Notes: generated by a model not told the origin, from the sequence alone. Positions 1 through 6,272 are shown, numbered from the stretch's first letter. The stretch is DNA of 7,961 nt from Gammaproteobacteria bacterium (GCA_028694565.1 JAQVKR010000105.1:1-7961); one strand, 5' to 3'. Translations and numbers: made by a program.

Positions 1-1369
1 CCGCCACCGGCAGCAGGTTGGCCCGGACCGGCTGCTGCCCCTCGGGGGCGGGGCCGTAGACCATCGGGTGCAGGTGGCGGAACAGGCCGGCGAAGGCCAC
101 CGCCAGCCCCGAGAGCAGGGCCACCGTCAGCCAGGGCTGCGACTGCATGGTCGCGGTCAGCAGCAGGAACTCGCTGGTGAACACGCCGAAGGGCGGAAAG
201 CCGGCGATGGCCGCCACCCCGAGGAGCAGCGACCAGCCCACCACCGGCTGGGTGCGGATCAGGCCGCGGATGTGATCGATGCGCTGGGTGCCGGCGATAT
301 GGGCGGCGTGGCCCACGGTGACGAAGATGGCCGACTTGGTGAGCGAGTGCACCAGCATGTGCAGCAGGGCGCCGAAGGTGGCCAGCGGCCCGCCCATGCC
401 GAAGGCGAAGGTCATCAGCCCCATGTGCTCGATGGAGGAGTAGCTGAACATGCGCTTGATGTCCCGCTGGCGGTGCAGGAACAGGCCCGCCACCAGGAAC
501 GACACCATGCCGAAGCCCATGAGCAGGTAGCCCGCCAGGTGGGGCGAGGCGGTGCCGGCCAGGGAGCCGTCCACCAGCATCTTCAGCCGGACGACGGCGT
601 AGAGCGCCACGTTGAGCAGCAGCCCGGAGAGCACCGCGGACATGGGCGTGGGGCCCTCGGAGTGGGCGTCGGGCAGCCACTGGTGCATGGGCACCAGGCC
701 CACCTTGGTGCCGTAGCCCACCAGCAGGAAGACGAAGGCGAGGCTCATCACCGCCGGCTCCAGGCCGCCGGCGTGGCGGTAGAGGACGCTCCAGGTCAGG
801 CCCGCGGCCGGATCGCCCAGCGCGTGCTGGGCGGCGAAGTAGGTCAGCACCGTGCCGAACAGCGCCAGCGCGATGCCCACGCCGCAGAGGATGAAGTACT
901 TCCACGCCGCCTCCACCGCCTCCGGGGTGCGGTAGAGGGACACCAGCAGCACCGTGGCCAGGGTCGCCCCCTCCACCGCCACCCACAGCACGCCGAGGTT
1001 GTCGGTGGTCAGGGCCAGCAGCATGGTGAACATGAAGGCCTGGTACATGGCGTGGTAGACGCGCATGCCCCGCTCGCTGGTCAGCCCGGTCTTGCACACG
1101 TGGCGCATGTAGGGCCGGGAGAAGATGGAGGTGGTGAGCCCCACGAACGCGGTCAGCACCACCAGGTAGACGTTGAAGGCGTCCACGCGGAAGCCGAGCC
1201 CGGCGATCTCGCCGGCCGCCCGCACCGACCAGGCGAGCCACGCGGCGGCGGCGAAGCCGAGCGCGGAGACGGCCACGTTGATCCATCCCGCGAGCGGCAG
1301 GGAGCGCAGCAGCGCCAGGAGCAGCGCGCCGGCCAGCGGCAGGAGCACGGTCAGCAGCAGGGCGCTCAC
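1..1369 (-). CDS. hyfF: HyfF-like antiporter-type membrane subunit (partial, runs off left edge)
   Basis: The gene encodes a proton-antiporter-like (NuoL/M/N-related) subunit of a Hyf/Ehr membrane complex in the inner membrane. I translated 456 residues before the window ends, so the C-terminus is missing; the family is usually somewhat longer. The GTG start at 1369 overlaps the hyfE stop (GTGA) and has a GGAGGAG Shine-Dalgarno a few bases upstream. Visible Proton_antipo_M hallmarks are the Glu of WVAVEG (E133), GYGTKVGLVPMHQWLPDAH (from 218, with K222), SYSSIEHMG (309-317), a His/Lys stretch LLHMLVHSLTKSAIF (335-349, with H341 and K345) and GFPPFGVFTSEF (390-401). These charged membrane residues are those thought to form the proton path in the family. 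Most of the protein is hydrophobic helices. It is the last subunit seen in the operon; HyfG/HyfI-type catalytic subunits are expected to the left. It could be named a NuoN/NuoM-like protein, but its place after HyfE favours HyfF. Confidence 0.93.
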   Translation of the reverse strand, partial: MSALLLTVLLPLAGALLLALLRSLPLAGWINVAVSALGFAAAAWLAWSVRAAGEIAGLGFRVDAFNVYLVVLTAFVGLTTSIFSRPYMRHVCKTGLTSERGMRVYHAMYQAFMFTMLLALTTDNLGVLWVAVEGATLATVLLVSLYRTPEAVEAAWKYFILCGVGIALALFGTVLTYFAAQHALGDPAAGLTWSVLYRHAGGLEPAVMSLAFVFLLVGYGTKVGLVPMHQWLPDAHSEGPTPMSAVLSGLLLNVALYAVVRLKMLVDGSLAGTASPHLAGYLLMGFGMVSFLVAGLFLHRQRDIKRMFSYSSIEHMGLMTFAFGMGGPLATFGALLHMLVHSLTKSAIFVTVGHAAHIAGTQRIDHIRGLIRTQPVVGWSLLLGVAAIAGFPPFGVFTSEFLLLTATMQSQPWLTVALLSGLAVAFAGLFRHLHPMVYGPAPEGQQPVRANLLPVA

Positions 1370-2052
1370 GGCTCCTCCCCCCCGGTCTCGGTCAGGCGGT
1401 TGAGGCGGTCCACGTCCAGGGTGTCGATGTTCGCGCGGATCTGGAAGAAGAAGACGCCGAACAGCACCATCGCCACCAGCACGTCGAAGGCCACGCCCAG
1501 CTCCACCACCAGGGGCATGCCGCCGGTGGCGGAGACCGCGGCGAGGAACAGGCCGTTCTCCATGGACATGAAGCCGAGCACCTGGACCACCGCCTGCTGG
1601 CGGAACACCATCATCAGCAGCCCGATGAGCACCACCGCCAGGCTGATGGCGACGATGTTGCGGGTGAAGGCCAGCTCCTGCTGCACCATGGGCAGCACCA
1701 GCCAGTAGCTGAAGATGACCAGCCCCACCGCCGCCATCACCACCAGCGCCGGCCGGCGCAGCAGATCCACGTGCCGGTCCAGCTCCAGCCGGTGCACCAG
1801 CCGGTGCAGCATCCACGGGATCAGCAGCGCCTTGAGCAGCAGGGTCAGCAGCGCCGAGAAGTAGAGGTGGGGCGAATGGCCGGCGACGGCCACCACGCCG
1901 GTCACCGCGGCCGCCAGCCCCCCCTGCCAGGCGAAGGCGTGGATGGCGGAGACCAGCCGCGCCTGGGCCAGCAGCACGAAGGAGGTGAACAGCACGATGG
2001 CCGCCAGCACCAGTACCAGCTGCTGCAGCAGCGGAAGCTGGGTGATGCTCAT
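1366..2052 (-). CDS. hyfE: HyfE-like membrane subunit (NuoK-related)
   Basis: A 228-residue integral membrane protein of the HyfE family, whose C-terminal half resembles NuoK of complex I. It would help form the ion path between the HyfC/NuoH-like subunit and the antiporter-like subunits. Hydrophobic segments lie at about 9-30, 44-57, 64-82, 101-121, 129-150, 155-172 and 182-203. Charged membrane residues include K74, E165 (in FMSMENGLF) and E184, matching the buried Glu pattern of the NuoK type. The tail after 205 is polar and cytosolic in character. The ATG at 2052 overlaps the hyfC stop (ATGA) and has GGAGG seven bases upstream, which fixes this start; a longer in-frame reading to about 2907 only shadows hyfC. 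The stop overlaps the next gene's GTG. HyfD would sit just before this gene in E. coli hydrogenase-4 and is absent. Called from overall pattern and position. Confidence 0.92.
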   Translation of the reverse strand: MSITQLPLLQQLVLVLAAIVLFTSFVLLAQARLVSAIHAFAWQGGLAAAVTGVVAVAGHSPHLYFSALLTLLLKALLIPWMLHRLVHRLELDRHVDLLRRPALVVMAAVGLVIFSYWLVLPMVQQELAFTRNIVAISLAVVLIGLLMMVFRQQAVVQVLGFMSMENGLFLAAVSATGGMPLVVELGVAFDVLVAMVLFGVFFFQIRANIDTLDVDRLNRLTETGGEEP

Positions 2053-3014
2053 GCCCCCACCTCCAGGATCACGTGGCCGAGCAGCCCGAGCAGGGCCAGC
2101 AGCAGGGCGAGGTTGAGGAAGGCCGGGGCGCGGAACAGGCGCATCTTGGCCAGCACCGTCTCGGCCAGCGCCAGCGCCGCGCCGAGCGCCAGCAGCTTGA
2201 GCGCGACGGCGGCCAGCCCCAGGACGAGATCCGCCGGAGCGAGGCTCCCGGCGATGCCCCAGGGCAGGAAGATGTTGGCGATGAGCACGCCGTAGAGCAG
2301 CAGCTTGACCTGGGCCGCCCACTCCATCAGCGCCAGGTGCCGCCCGGAGTACTCCAGGATCATCGCCTCGTGGATCATGGTCAGCTCGAGGTGGGTGGCC
2401 GGGTTGTCCACCGGGATGCGGCCGGTCTCCGCCAGCGCCACCAGGACGAGCGCCCCGAGGGCGAACAGGTAGGAGGGGCGCAGCACCAGGCCGCCGGCGA
2501 GCTGGGCGTCCACCACGCTCGCCAGGTTGGTGCTGTGGGCGGTCATGGCCAGGGTGAAAACCGCCATCAGCATGGCCGGCTCCGCCAGGGCGGAGACCAG
2601 CATCTCCCGCGAGGCGCCCATGCCGCCGAAGGCCGTGCCCACGTCCATCCCCGCCAGCGCCAGGAAGAAGCGCGCCAGCGCCAGCAGCCCCACCACCACG
2701 ATGATGTCGGCGATCGCCGCGGTGGGCAGCGCCACCGCCACCAGGGGCACGGCGGACGCCGCCAGCCAGGTGGCGATGAAGACCACGTAGGGAGCGGCGC
2801 GGAACAGGACCGAGGCGGTGTGGGCCACCCGCACCTCCTTGCCCAGCAGCTTGTAGAGATCGCGGTAGGGCTGCAGCAGCGGCGCACCGCGGCGGTTCTG
2901 CAGCCACGCCTTGACCTTACGCACCCAGCCCACGAGCAGCGGCGCCAGCGCCGCGAACAGCAGCGCCTGCAGCAGGGCCAGCCCCCAACTCGAGGCGATC
3001 AGGAGATAATCCAT
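2049..3014 (-). CDS. hyfC: HyfC-like membrane subunit (NuoH / complex I subunit 1 family)
   Basis: A 321-residue membrane anchor of the HyfC/HycD/NuoH family, the subunit that connects the catalytic arm to the proton-translocating arm in complex I-like enzymes. Clear family signatures are LQNRRGAPLLQPYRDLYKLL (38-57), FGGMGASREMLVSALAEPA (129-147) and the loop ETGRIPVDNPATHLELTMIHEAMILEY (196-222) rich in Glu/Asp/His, which in NuoH lines the quinone cavity and coupling path. About eight hydrophobic segments separate them. The length is normal for HyfC. The ATG at 3014 lies inside the end of hyfB (16-nt overlap) and has no recognisable Shine-Dalgarno, so translation is probably coupled to hyfB. 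The same reading frame stays open far upstream to 4796, but that part is low-complexity Arg/Ala/Gly shadow of hyfB, and family similarity begins at this Met. Confidence 0.95.
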   Translation of the reverse strand: MDYLLIASSWGLALLQALLFAALAPLLVGWVRKVKAWLQNRRGAPLLQPYRDLYKLLGKEVRVAHTASVLFRAAPYVVFIATWLAASAVPLVAVALPTAAIADIIVVVGLLALARFFLALAGMDVGTAFGGMGASREMLVSALAEPAMLMAVFTLAMTAHSTNLASVVDAQLAGGLVLRPSYLFALGALVLVALAETGRIPVDNPATHLELTMIHEAMILEYSGRHLALMEWAAQVKLLLYGVLIANIFLPWGIAGSLAPADLVLGLAAVALKLLALGAALALAETVLAKMRLFRAPAFLNLALLLALLGLLGHVILEVGA

Positions 3015-5005
3015 AGCAGCACCAGCAGGGTGGAGAGGGTCCAGCCGAGATAGATGCGCACGTTGCCTGACTGCAGGCGGACGATGCGGGCCGCGGCCGA
3101 CTCCACGGCACGGACGACCGGGGCATAGAACAGGCCCCAGGCCCGATCGCCCACCACGAGCCGGTGGCGCAGCAATCCGTTCTCCCGCTGCTCGACCCGC
3201 TCCTCGATGCGGAACAGCAGGGCGAAGACCCGGCGCAGGGGCTGGGCGAAGGCGGTGGCGGTGTACTGCATGCGCGCCCCGGGCGGCGCGAAGCCGCAGT
3301 CCCAGGGATCGCAGCGCCGCGCCCGGCGCAGCGTGCCGCGCCGCGCCGCCCACACCGCCAGCAGCGCCAGGACCAGCAGCACGAAGGCGATCAGCGGCGC
3401 GCCGTAGCTCGCCGTCGCGGGCGCCACCGGCGTCAGCCAGAGCCAGCCGTGGGCGGTGGCCTCGGGCAGCCCCTGGCCCAGGATCTGGCGCGGCACGGCC
3501 TCGATCAGATCGACCACGCGGGTGGGCAGCACGCCGAAGAGCAGGCACAGGAAGGCCAGCACGCCCTGCCCGGCGCGCATCCCGAGCGGCACCTGCCGGG
3601 CCCGGCGCACGTGGCGGCTGCGGGCCTGGCCGAGAAAGGCCACGCCGTAGACCTTGACGAAGCAGGCCGCGGCCAGCGCCCCGGTGAGCGCCAGCATCGC
3701 CGCGGCGATGGGGATGAGGCTGCGCAGCACGCCGCTCTCCAGCTGCCAGGCCTGCAGGGCCGCCTGGAAGGTCAGCCACTCGGAGACGAAGCCGTTGAAG
3801 GGCGGCAGGGCCGAGATGGAGAGGGTGCCCACCAGGAAGAACAGCCCGGTCCAGGGCATGCGCCGCAGCAGCCCGCCCATCTGGTCGAGATCCCGCTCGT
3901 GGGTGCTGTGCAGAATCGCCCCCGCGCCGAAGAACAGCAGCCCCTTGAACAGGGCGTGGTTGATGGCGTGGTAGAGGGCCGCCACGAACGCCAGCGCCGC
4001 CAGCAGGCCCTGCCCCGTGCCCTGGAACACCAGCGCGAGCCCCAGGCCGATGAAGATGATGCCGAGGTTCTCCACGGAGGAGTAGGCCAGCAGGCGCTTG
4101 AGGTCGTTCTGCACCAGCGCGTAGAGCACCCCCAGCAGGGCCGACAGGCTGCCCACGGCGGTGACCGCCACCCCCCACTGCCAGTGGGCCTCGCCGATGA
4201 GATCGAAGACGAAGCGGATGAAGCCGTAGACGGCCACCTTGAGCATCACCCCGGACATCAGCGCGGAGATGTGCGACGGCGCCACGGGATGGGCCTCCGG
4301 CAGCCAGGCGTGCAGGGGCACCAGGCCCGCCTTCATGCCGAAGCCGAGGAACGCCAGGCTGAAGGCGACGCTGGCCCAGCCGAAGGAGAGCGGCGCGGCG
4401 CGCATGGCCTCGAAGCCGAAGCCGCCGCCGAAGGAGGCCAGCACGCCGTAGCCGAGCAGGATGGCGAGCCCGCCCACGTGGGCCATCAGCAGGTAGAGAA
4501 ACGCGGCCCGGCGGTTGGCGGGGTTGTCGTGGTGGAAGACCACGAGGAAGTAGGAGGAGAGCGACATCACCTCCCAGGCCACCATGAACAGGAAGGCGTC
4601 GTCGGCCAGCACCACCAGCAGCATCCCGGCGAGGAACAGCCCGGCGAAGCCGCCCAGCACCGGCAGGGGATCGCGGCCGCGCTCGAAGCCGCGCACGTAG
4701 GCGGGCCCGTAGAGGCCGACGGCGAAGGTCACCACGCCGATCAGGGCCAGGAAGAACCCGGACAGGGCGTCCAGCCGCACCTGCCACGGCAGCCACGGCA
4801 GCCCCAGGGGCAGCACCGCGGTGGACACTTCCCCCCGCACCAGGGCCACCAGCCCGGCGGCCACCGCCGCCGCCCCCGCCAGCCCGAACAGGGGCAGCAC
4901 CAGGAGCCGCAGCAGGCGCGGCGCGCGGATGGTCAGGGCCGAGGCCAGGGCCGAGGCCAGCGCCAGGCCCACCGCCAGCGCGGCGAGATCGAGCCCGATG
5001 GCCAT
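2999..5005 (-). CDS. hyfB: HyfB-like antiporter-type membrane subunit
   Basis: A 668-residue inner-membrane protein of the hydrogenase-4 component B / NuoL-M-N family, a proton-antiporter-like module of a complex I-like enzyme. The Proton_antipo_M core is complete: FMVAWEVMSLSSYFLV (140-155, E145), GFGMKAGLVPLHAWLPEAHP (221-240, K225), SGVMLKVAVYGFIRF (251-265, K256), NDLKRLLAYSSVENLGI (300-316), HAINHALFKGLLFFGAG (346-362, K354) and ALPPFNGFVSEW (399-410). Near the C-terminus, CDPWDCGF (565-572) is a Cys pair characteristic of HyfB-type subunits rather than of NuoL. Length is normal. The ATG at 5005 lies two bases after the regulator stop and has AGGAGGG nine bases upstream, inside the regulator's last codons. 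Its end overlaps hyfC by 16 nt. It is not DabB or MrpA, because the downstream genes are HyfC, E and F. Confidence 0.95.
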   Translation of the reverse strand: MAIGLDLAALAVGLALASALASALTIRAPRLLRLLVLPLFGLAGAAAVAAGLVALVRGEVSTAVLPLGLPWLPWQVRLDALSGFFLALIGVVTFAVGLYGPAYVRGFERGRDPLPVLGGFAGLFLAGMLLVVLADDAFLFMVAWEVMSLSSYFLVVFHHDNPANRRAAFLYLLMAHVGGLAILLGYGVLASFGGGFGFEAMRAAPLSFGWASVAFSLAFLGFGMKAGLVPLHAWLPEAHPVAPSHISALMSGVMLKVAVYGFIRFVFDLIGEAHWQWGVAVTAVGSLSALLGVLYALVQNDLKRLLAYSSVENLGIIFIGLGLALVFQGTGQGLLAALAFVAALYHAINHALFKGLLFFGAGAILHSTHERDLDQMGGLLRRMPWTGLFFLVGTLSISALPPFNGFVSEWLTFQAALQAWQLESGVLRSLIPIAAAMLALTGALAAACFVKVYGVAFLGQARSRHVRRARQVPLGMRAGQGVLAFLCLLFGVLPTRVVDLIEAVPRQILGQGLPEATAHGWLWLTPVAPATASYGAPLIAFVLLVLALLAVWAARRGTLRRARRCDPWDCGFAPPGARMQYTATAFAQPLRRVFALLFRIEERVEQRENGLLRHRLVVGDRAWGLFYAPVVRAVESAAARIVRLQSGNVRIYLGWTLSTLLVLLWIIS

Positions 5006-5007
5006 GG

Positions 5008-5280
5008 TCAGGCGCCCTCCTCCCCCGGCGGCGGGGTCTTCAGGCGCACGCCGCGCCCGCCGCCGGCGCTGGCCGCGCCATCGCCGATCAGCTCCACCCC
5101 GGCCCGCTCCAGGGCCTCGACCACCTTCACCACCGAGTCCACGTTGCCGCGGACCTGGGCGCCGGTGCTGGCCTCCATGCGCTGGATGGTGGGCAGCGAC
5201 AGGCCCGCCGCCTCGGCCAGGCTGCGCTGGTCCATCCCCAGGAGCGCCCGGGCGGCGCGGATCTGGGCCGCGATTATCAT
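5008..5280 (-). CDS. Small XRE-family helix-turn-helix regulator, first gene of the hyf operon
   Basis: A 90-residue DNA-binding protein. Residues 5-38 form a compact HTH_3-type domain (AAQIRAARALLGMDQRSLAEAAG, then the recognition helix LSLPTIQRME at 27-36). The rest, GNVDSVVKVVEALERAGVEL (45-64) followed by GGGRGVRLK (73-81), is the usual second half of these short phage-repressor-like regulators; no ligand domain is present. The start is set by the only in-frame ATG just before the domain. The in-frame extension to 5469 is unlikely, since it would translate the AT-rich promoter and a GC hairpin. A weak AAGAG lies about 11 bases before the ATG. The stop is 2 nt from hyfB ATG and its last codons carry the hyfB ribosome site, so the two are almost certainly cotranscribed. 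The palindrome at 5304-5315 is the natural candidate for its own operator (inference). The target and signal are unknown. Confidence 0.9.
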   Translation of the reverse strand: MIIAAQIRAARALLGMDQRSLAEAAGLSLPTIQRMEASTGAQVRGNVDSVVKVVEALERAGVELIGDGAASAGGGRGVRLKTPPPGEEGA

Positions 5281-5301
5281 GTCATATGCATCTCTTATAA
5301 T
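5274..5301 (+). promoter_or_regulatory. Possible rightward promoter facing the hyf promoter
   Basis: On the plus strand TTATCA (5274-5279) and a perfect TATAAT (5296-5301) are 16 bases apart. It would start near 5308, in the same palindrome, and read towards the gene at 5496 with a leader of about 190 bases. It overlaps the regulator's start codon and second ATGCAT core. The -35 is poor, so this may simply reflect AT-rich sequence; a promoter nearer to 5496 is possible but I see no convincing one. Confidence 0.3.
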
Positions 5302-5303
5302 GT

Positions 5304-5315
5304 TTGATGCATCAA
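5304..5315. promoter_or_regulatory. Perfect 12-bp palindrome TTGATGCATCAA, probable operator
   Basis: TTGATGCATCAA is fully symmetric and covers the predicted transcription start and the edge of the -10 box of the leftward promoter. A second ATGCAT core lies at 5286-5291; the two centres are exactly 21 bp apart, about two helical turns, on the same DNA face. Such paired sites suit dimers of the small XRE regulator encoded immediately downstream, giving autoregulation of the whole hyf operon. The binding assignment is inference. Confidence 0.5.
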
Positions 5316-5343
5316 TATAAATGTATGAACAGTTAATTATCAA
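5314..5343 (-). promoter_or_regulatory. Leftward sigma-70-type promoter for the XRE-hyf operon
   Basis: On the minus strand TTGATA (5343-5338) and TATATT (5319-5314) are separated by 18 bases, a good match to -35/-10 consensus. The predicted start near 5307 gives a leader of about 27 bases before the ATG at 5280 and falls inside the palindrome at 5304-5315. The region is sharply AT-rich compared with its surroundings, as expected of a promoter in such GC-rich DNA. Seen by eye; not tested. Confidence 0.6.
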
Positions 5344-5370
5344 GTATCCAGCATACTCGATGATCGTCTC

Positions 5371-5390
5371 CCCCGGCGCCGGCGCCGGGG
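5371..5390. repeat. Perfect 20-bp GC-only palindrome (hairpin)
   Basis: The two halves CCCCGGCGCC and GGCGCCGGGG are exact reverse complements with no spacer, so the sequence can form an extremely stable hairpin (with a few central bases as loop) or cruciform. It lies about 50 bp beyond the AT-rich promoter island and within the presumed leader of the rightward gene. No T-run follows on the plus strand (CGAGGGGAAT) or clearly on the minus strand, so it is not a classic terminator. It could be an insulator, an attenuating structure or a protein site. Confidence 0.7.
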
Positions 5391-5495
5391 CGAGGGGAAT
5401 CCGCCGCCGGGCGCCCAAAGTGCAGCCGCAGTCACTGTCCCGGCCCACGGGGCGGATTAGACTGGACAAACGGAGCGCCGATCCGGGAAACCGCC

Positions 5496-6221
5496 ATGTC
5501 CGACCACACCATCCGCTACCGCTTCCAGTCCGACACCGCCGAGCCGGCCGAGGCCCGCTTCGAGCTGGAGCTCGATCCGCAGCGGCTCGAACCCCGCCGG
5601 GTAGCGGCGGATGACCTGCCGCGCTGGGTGGAGCTCGACTACTACCAGTGCGCCCACTGTCCGCTGCGGCCCGACAGCCACCCCCACTGCCCCCTGGCCC
5701 TCTCCCTCCTGCCCCTGGTGACCGAGATCGGCCACTGGCGCTCCTACCTGCCGGTGCACCTGGAGGTGACCACCGACGAGCGGACCGTCTCGGCCGAGAC
5801 CACCGCCCAGGAGGCCATCAGCTCGCTGATGGGCCTGCTGATCGCCACCAGCGGCTGCCCCCATACCCGTTTTCTCAAGCCGATGGCGCGCTTCCACCTG
5901 CCCCTGTCGAGTCCCGACGAGACCTTCTACCGGGTGGTGTCCATGTACTCGCTGGCGCAGTATTTCCGCGGCCGGCACTGGCTGCCGGTGGATTTCGGCT
6001 TCGACGCCCTGTTCGAGCGCTACGAGGCCCTGGGGGCGGTGAACGACGCGGTGGTGAACCGGCTGCGGGCGGCCACCCGGGAGGACGGCACCCTGAACGC
6101 CATCGTCATGCTCGACGCCCTGACCCAGTACGTGCCCACCTCGCTGGAGGACTCGCTGGCCGAGCTCGAACACCTGTTCCACGGCTATCTGAAGGAGCCC
6201 CCGGAAGGGGGCCAGGCGTGA
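5496..6221 (+). CDS. Conserved-looking cytosolic protein of unknown function with a Cys/His cluster
   Basis: A 241-residue protein without signal peptide or membrane segments; I do not recognise a named function. The N-terminal part (1-45) looks like short beta strands (IRYRFQSD, RFELELDP). Residues 50-68 hold YQCAHCPLRPDSHPHCPLA, giving C52-x2-C55-x9-C65 with H54, H62 and H64. A second conserved-looking block, ATSGCPHTRFLKPMARFHLPL (117-137), adds C121 and H123, and could complete a metal or iron-sulfur site. The C-terminal half (145-230) is helical (TFYRVVSMYSLAQYF, ALFERYEALGAVNDAVVNRL, SLAELEHLFHGYL). Codon bias is typical of real genes here (G/C third positions), and the opposite strand gives only low-complexity Gly/His/Gln sequence. 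The ATG at 5496 has a modest GGGA ten bases upstream. It ends at a hairpin shared with the convergent gene. It is divergent from the hyf operon, so any link to it is speculative. Confidence 0.88.
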   Translation: MSDHTIRYRFQSDTAEPAEARFELELDPQRLEPRRVAADDLPRWVELDYYQCAHCPLRPDSHPHCPLALSLLPLVTEIGHWRSYLPVHLEVTTDERTVSAETTAQEAISSLMGLLIATSGCPHTRFLKPMARFHLPLSSPDETFYRVVSMYSLAQYFRGRHWLPVDFGFDALFERYEALGAVNDAVVNRLRAATREDGTLNAIVMLDALTQYVPTSLEDSLAELEHLFHGYLKEPPEGGQA

Positions 6222-6242
6222 GGCGCGAACGACGGGAATGAC

Positions 6243-6272
6243 CCCGGTCCGGGCACGGCCGCCCGGACCGGG
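6243..6272. terminator. Bidirectional hairpin between convergent genes
   Basis: A perfect 12-bp stem (CCCGGTCCGGGC at 6243-6254 with GCCCGGACCGGG at 6261-6272) with a six-base loop ACGGCC sits 21 bases after the stop at 6221 and 8 bases after the convergent gene's stop at 6281. The position and stability say terminator for both transcripts. Neither side has a proper T-run, so it may work with Rho or mainly protect 3' ends. Confidence 0.65.

Noticed and set aside
68..1708. Long plus-strand open frame (546 codons) opposite hyfF and hyfE
   Set aside because: Its translation is Gln/His/Gly/Arg-rich low complexity, typical of the antisense of GC-rich membrane-protein genes; the minus strand carries clear HyfF and HyfE motifs.
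2053..2907. In-frame upstream extension of hyfE
   Set aside because: The extension is an out-of-frame shadow of hyfC; the real start at 2052 has a Shine-Dalgarno and begins the family similarity.
3015..4796. In-frame upstream extension of hyfC
   Set aside because: It is an Arg/Ala/Gly-rich shadow of hyfB; HyfC similarity and length fit the Met at 3014.
1..5005. Interpretation as respiratory complex I (nuo), Mrp antiporter or DAB carbon-uptake operon
   Set aside because: Gene order HyfB-HyfC-HyfE-HyfF, the CDPWDCGF tail of HyfB and the presence of HyfE do not fit nuo, mrp or dabAB layouts.
3164..5320. Long plus-strand open frame (718 codons) opposite hyfB and the regulator
   Set aside because: Same antisense artefact: repetitive His/Gln/Gly/Glu composition with no domain, fully explained by codon bias of hyfB on the other strand.
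5281..5469. N-terminal extension of the XRE regulator to 5469
   Set aside because: It would translate the AT-rich promoter, the palindrome and the GC hairpin, and family members start just before the HTH.
5321..5614. Plus-strand 97-codon open frame starting in the AT-rich island
   Set aside because: It overlaps the start of the 5496 gene out of frame, turns Arg/Pro-rich, has no ribosome site and no recognisable domain.
5457..6182. Minus-strand 241-codon frame opposite the unknown Cys/His gene
   Set aside because: Its sequence is Gly/Val/His/Gln low complexity, whereas the plus frame shows varied composition, Cys/His motifs and a clean start and stop.
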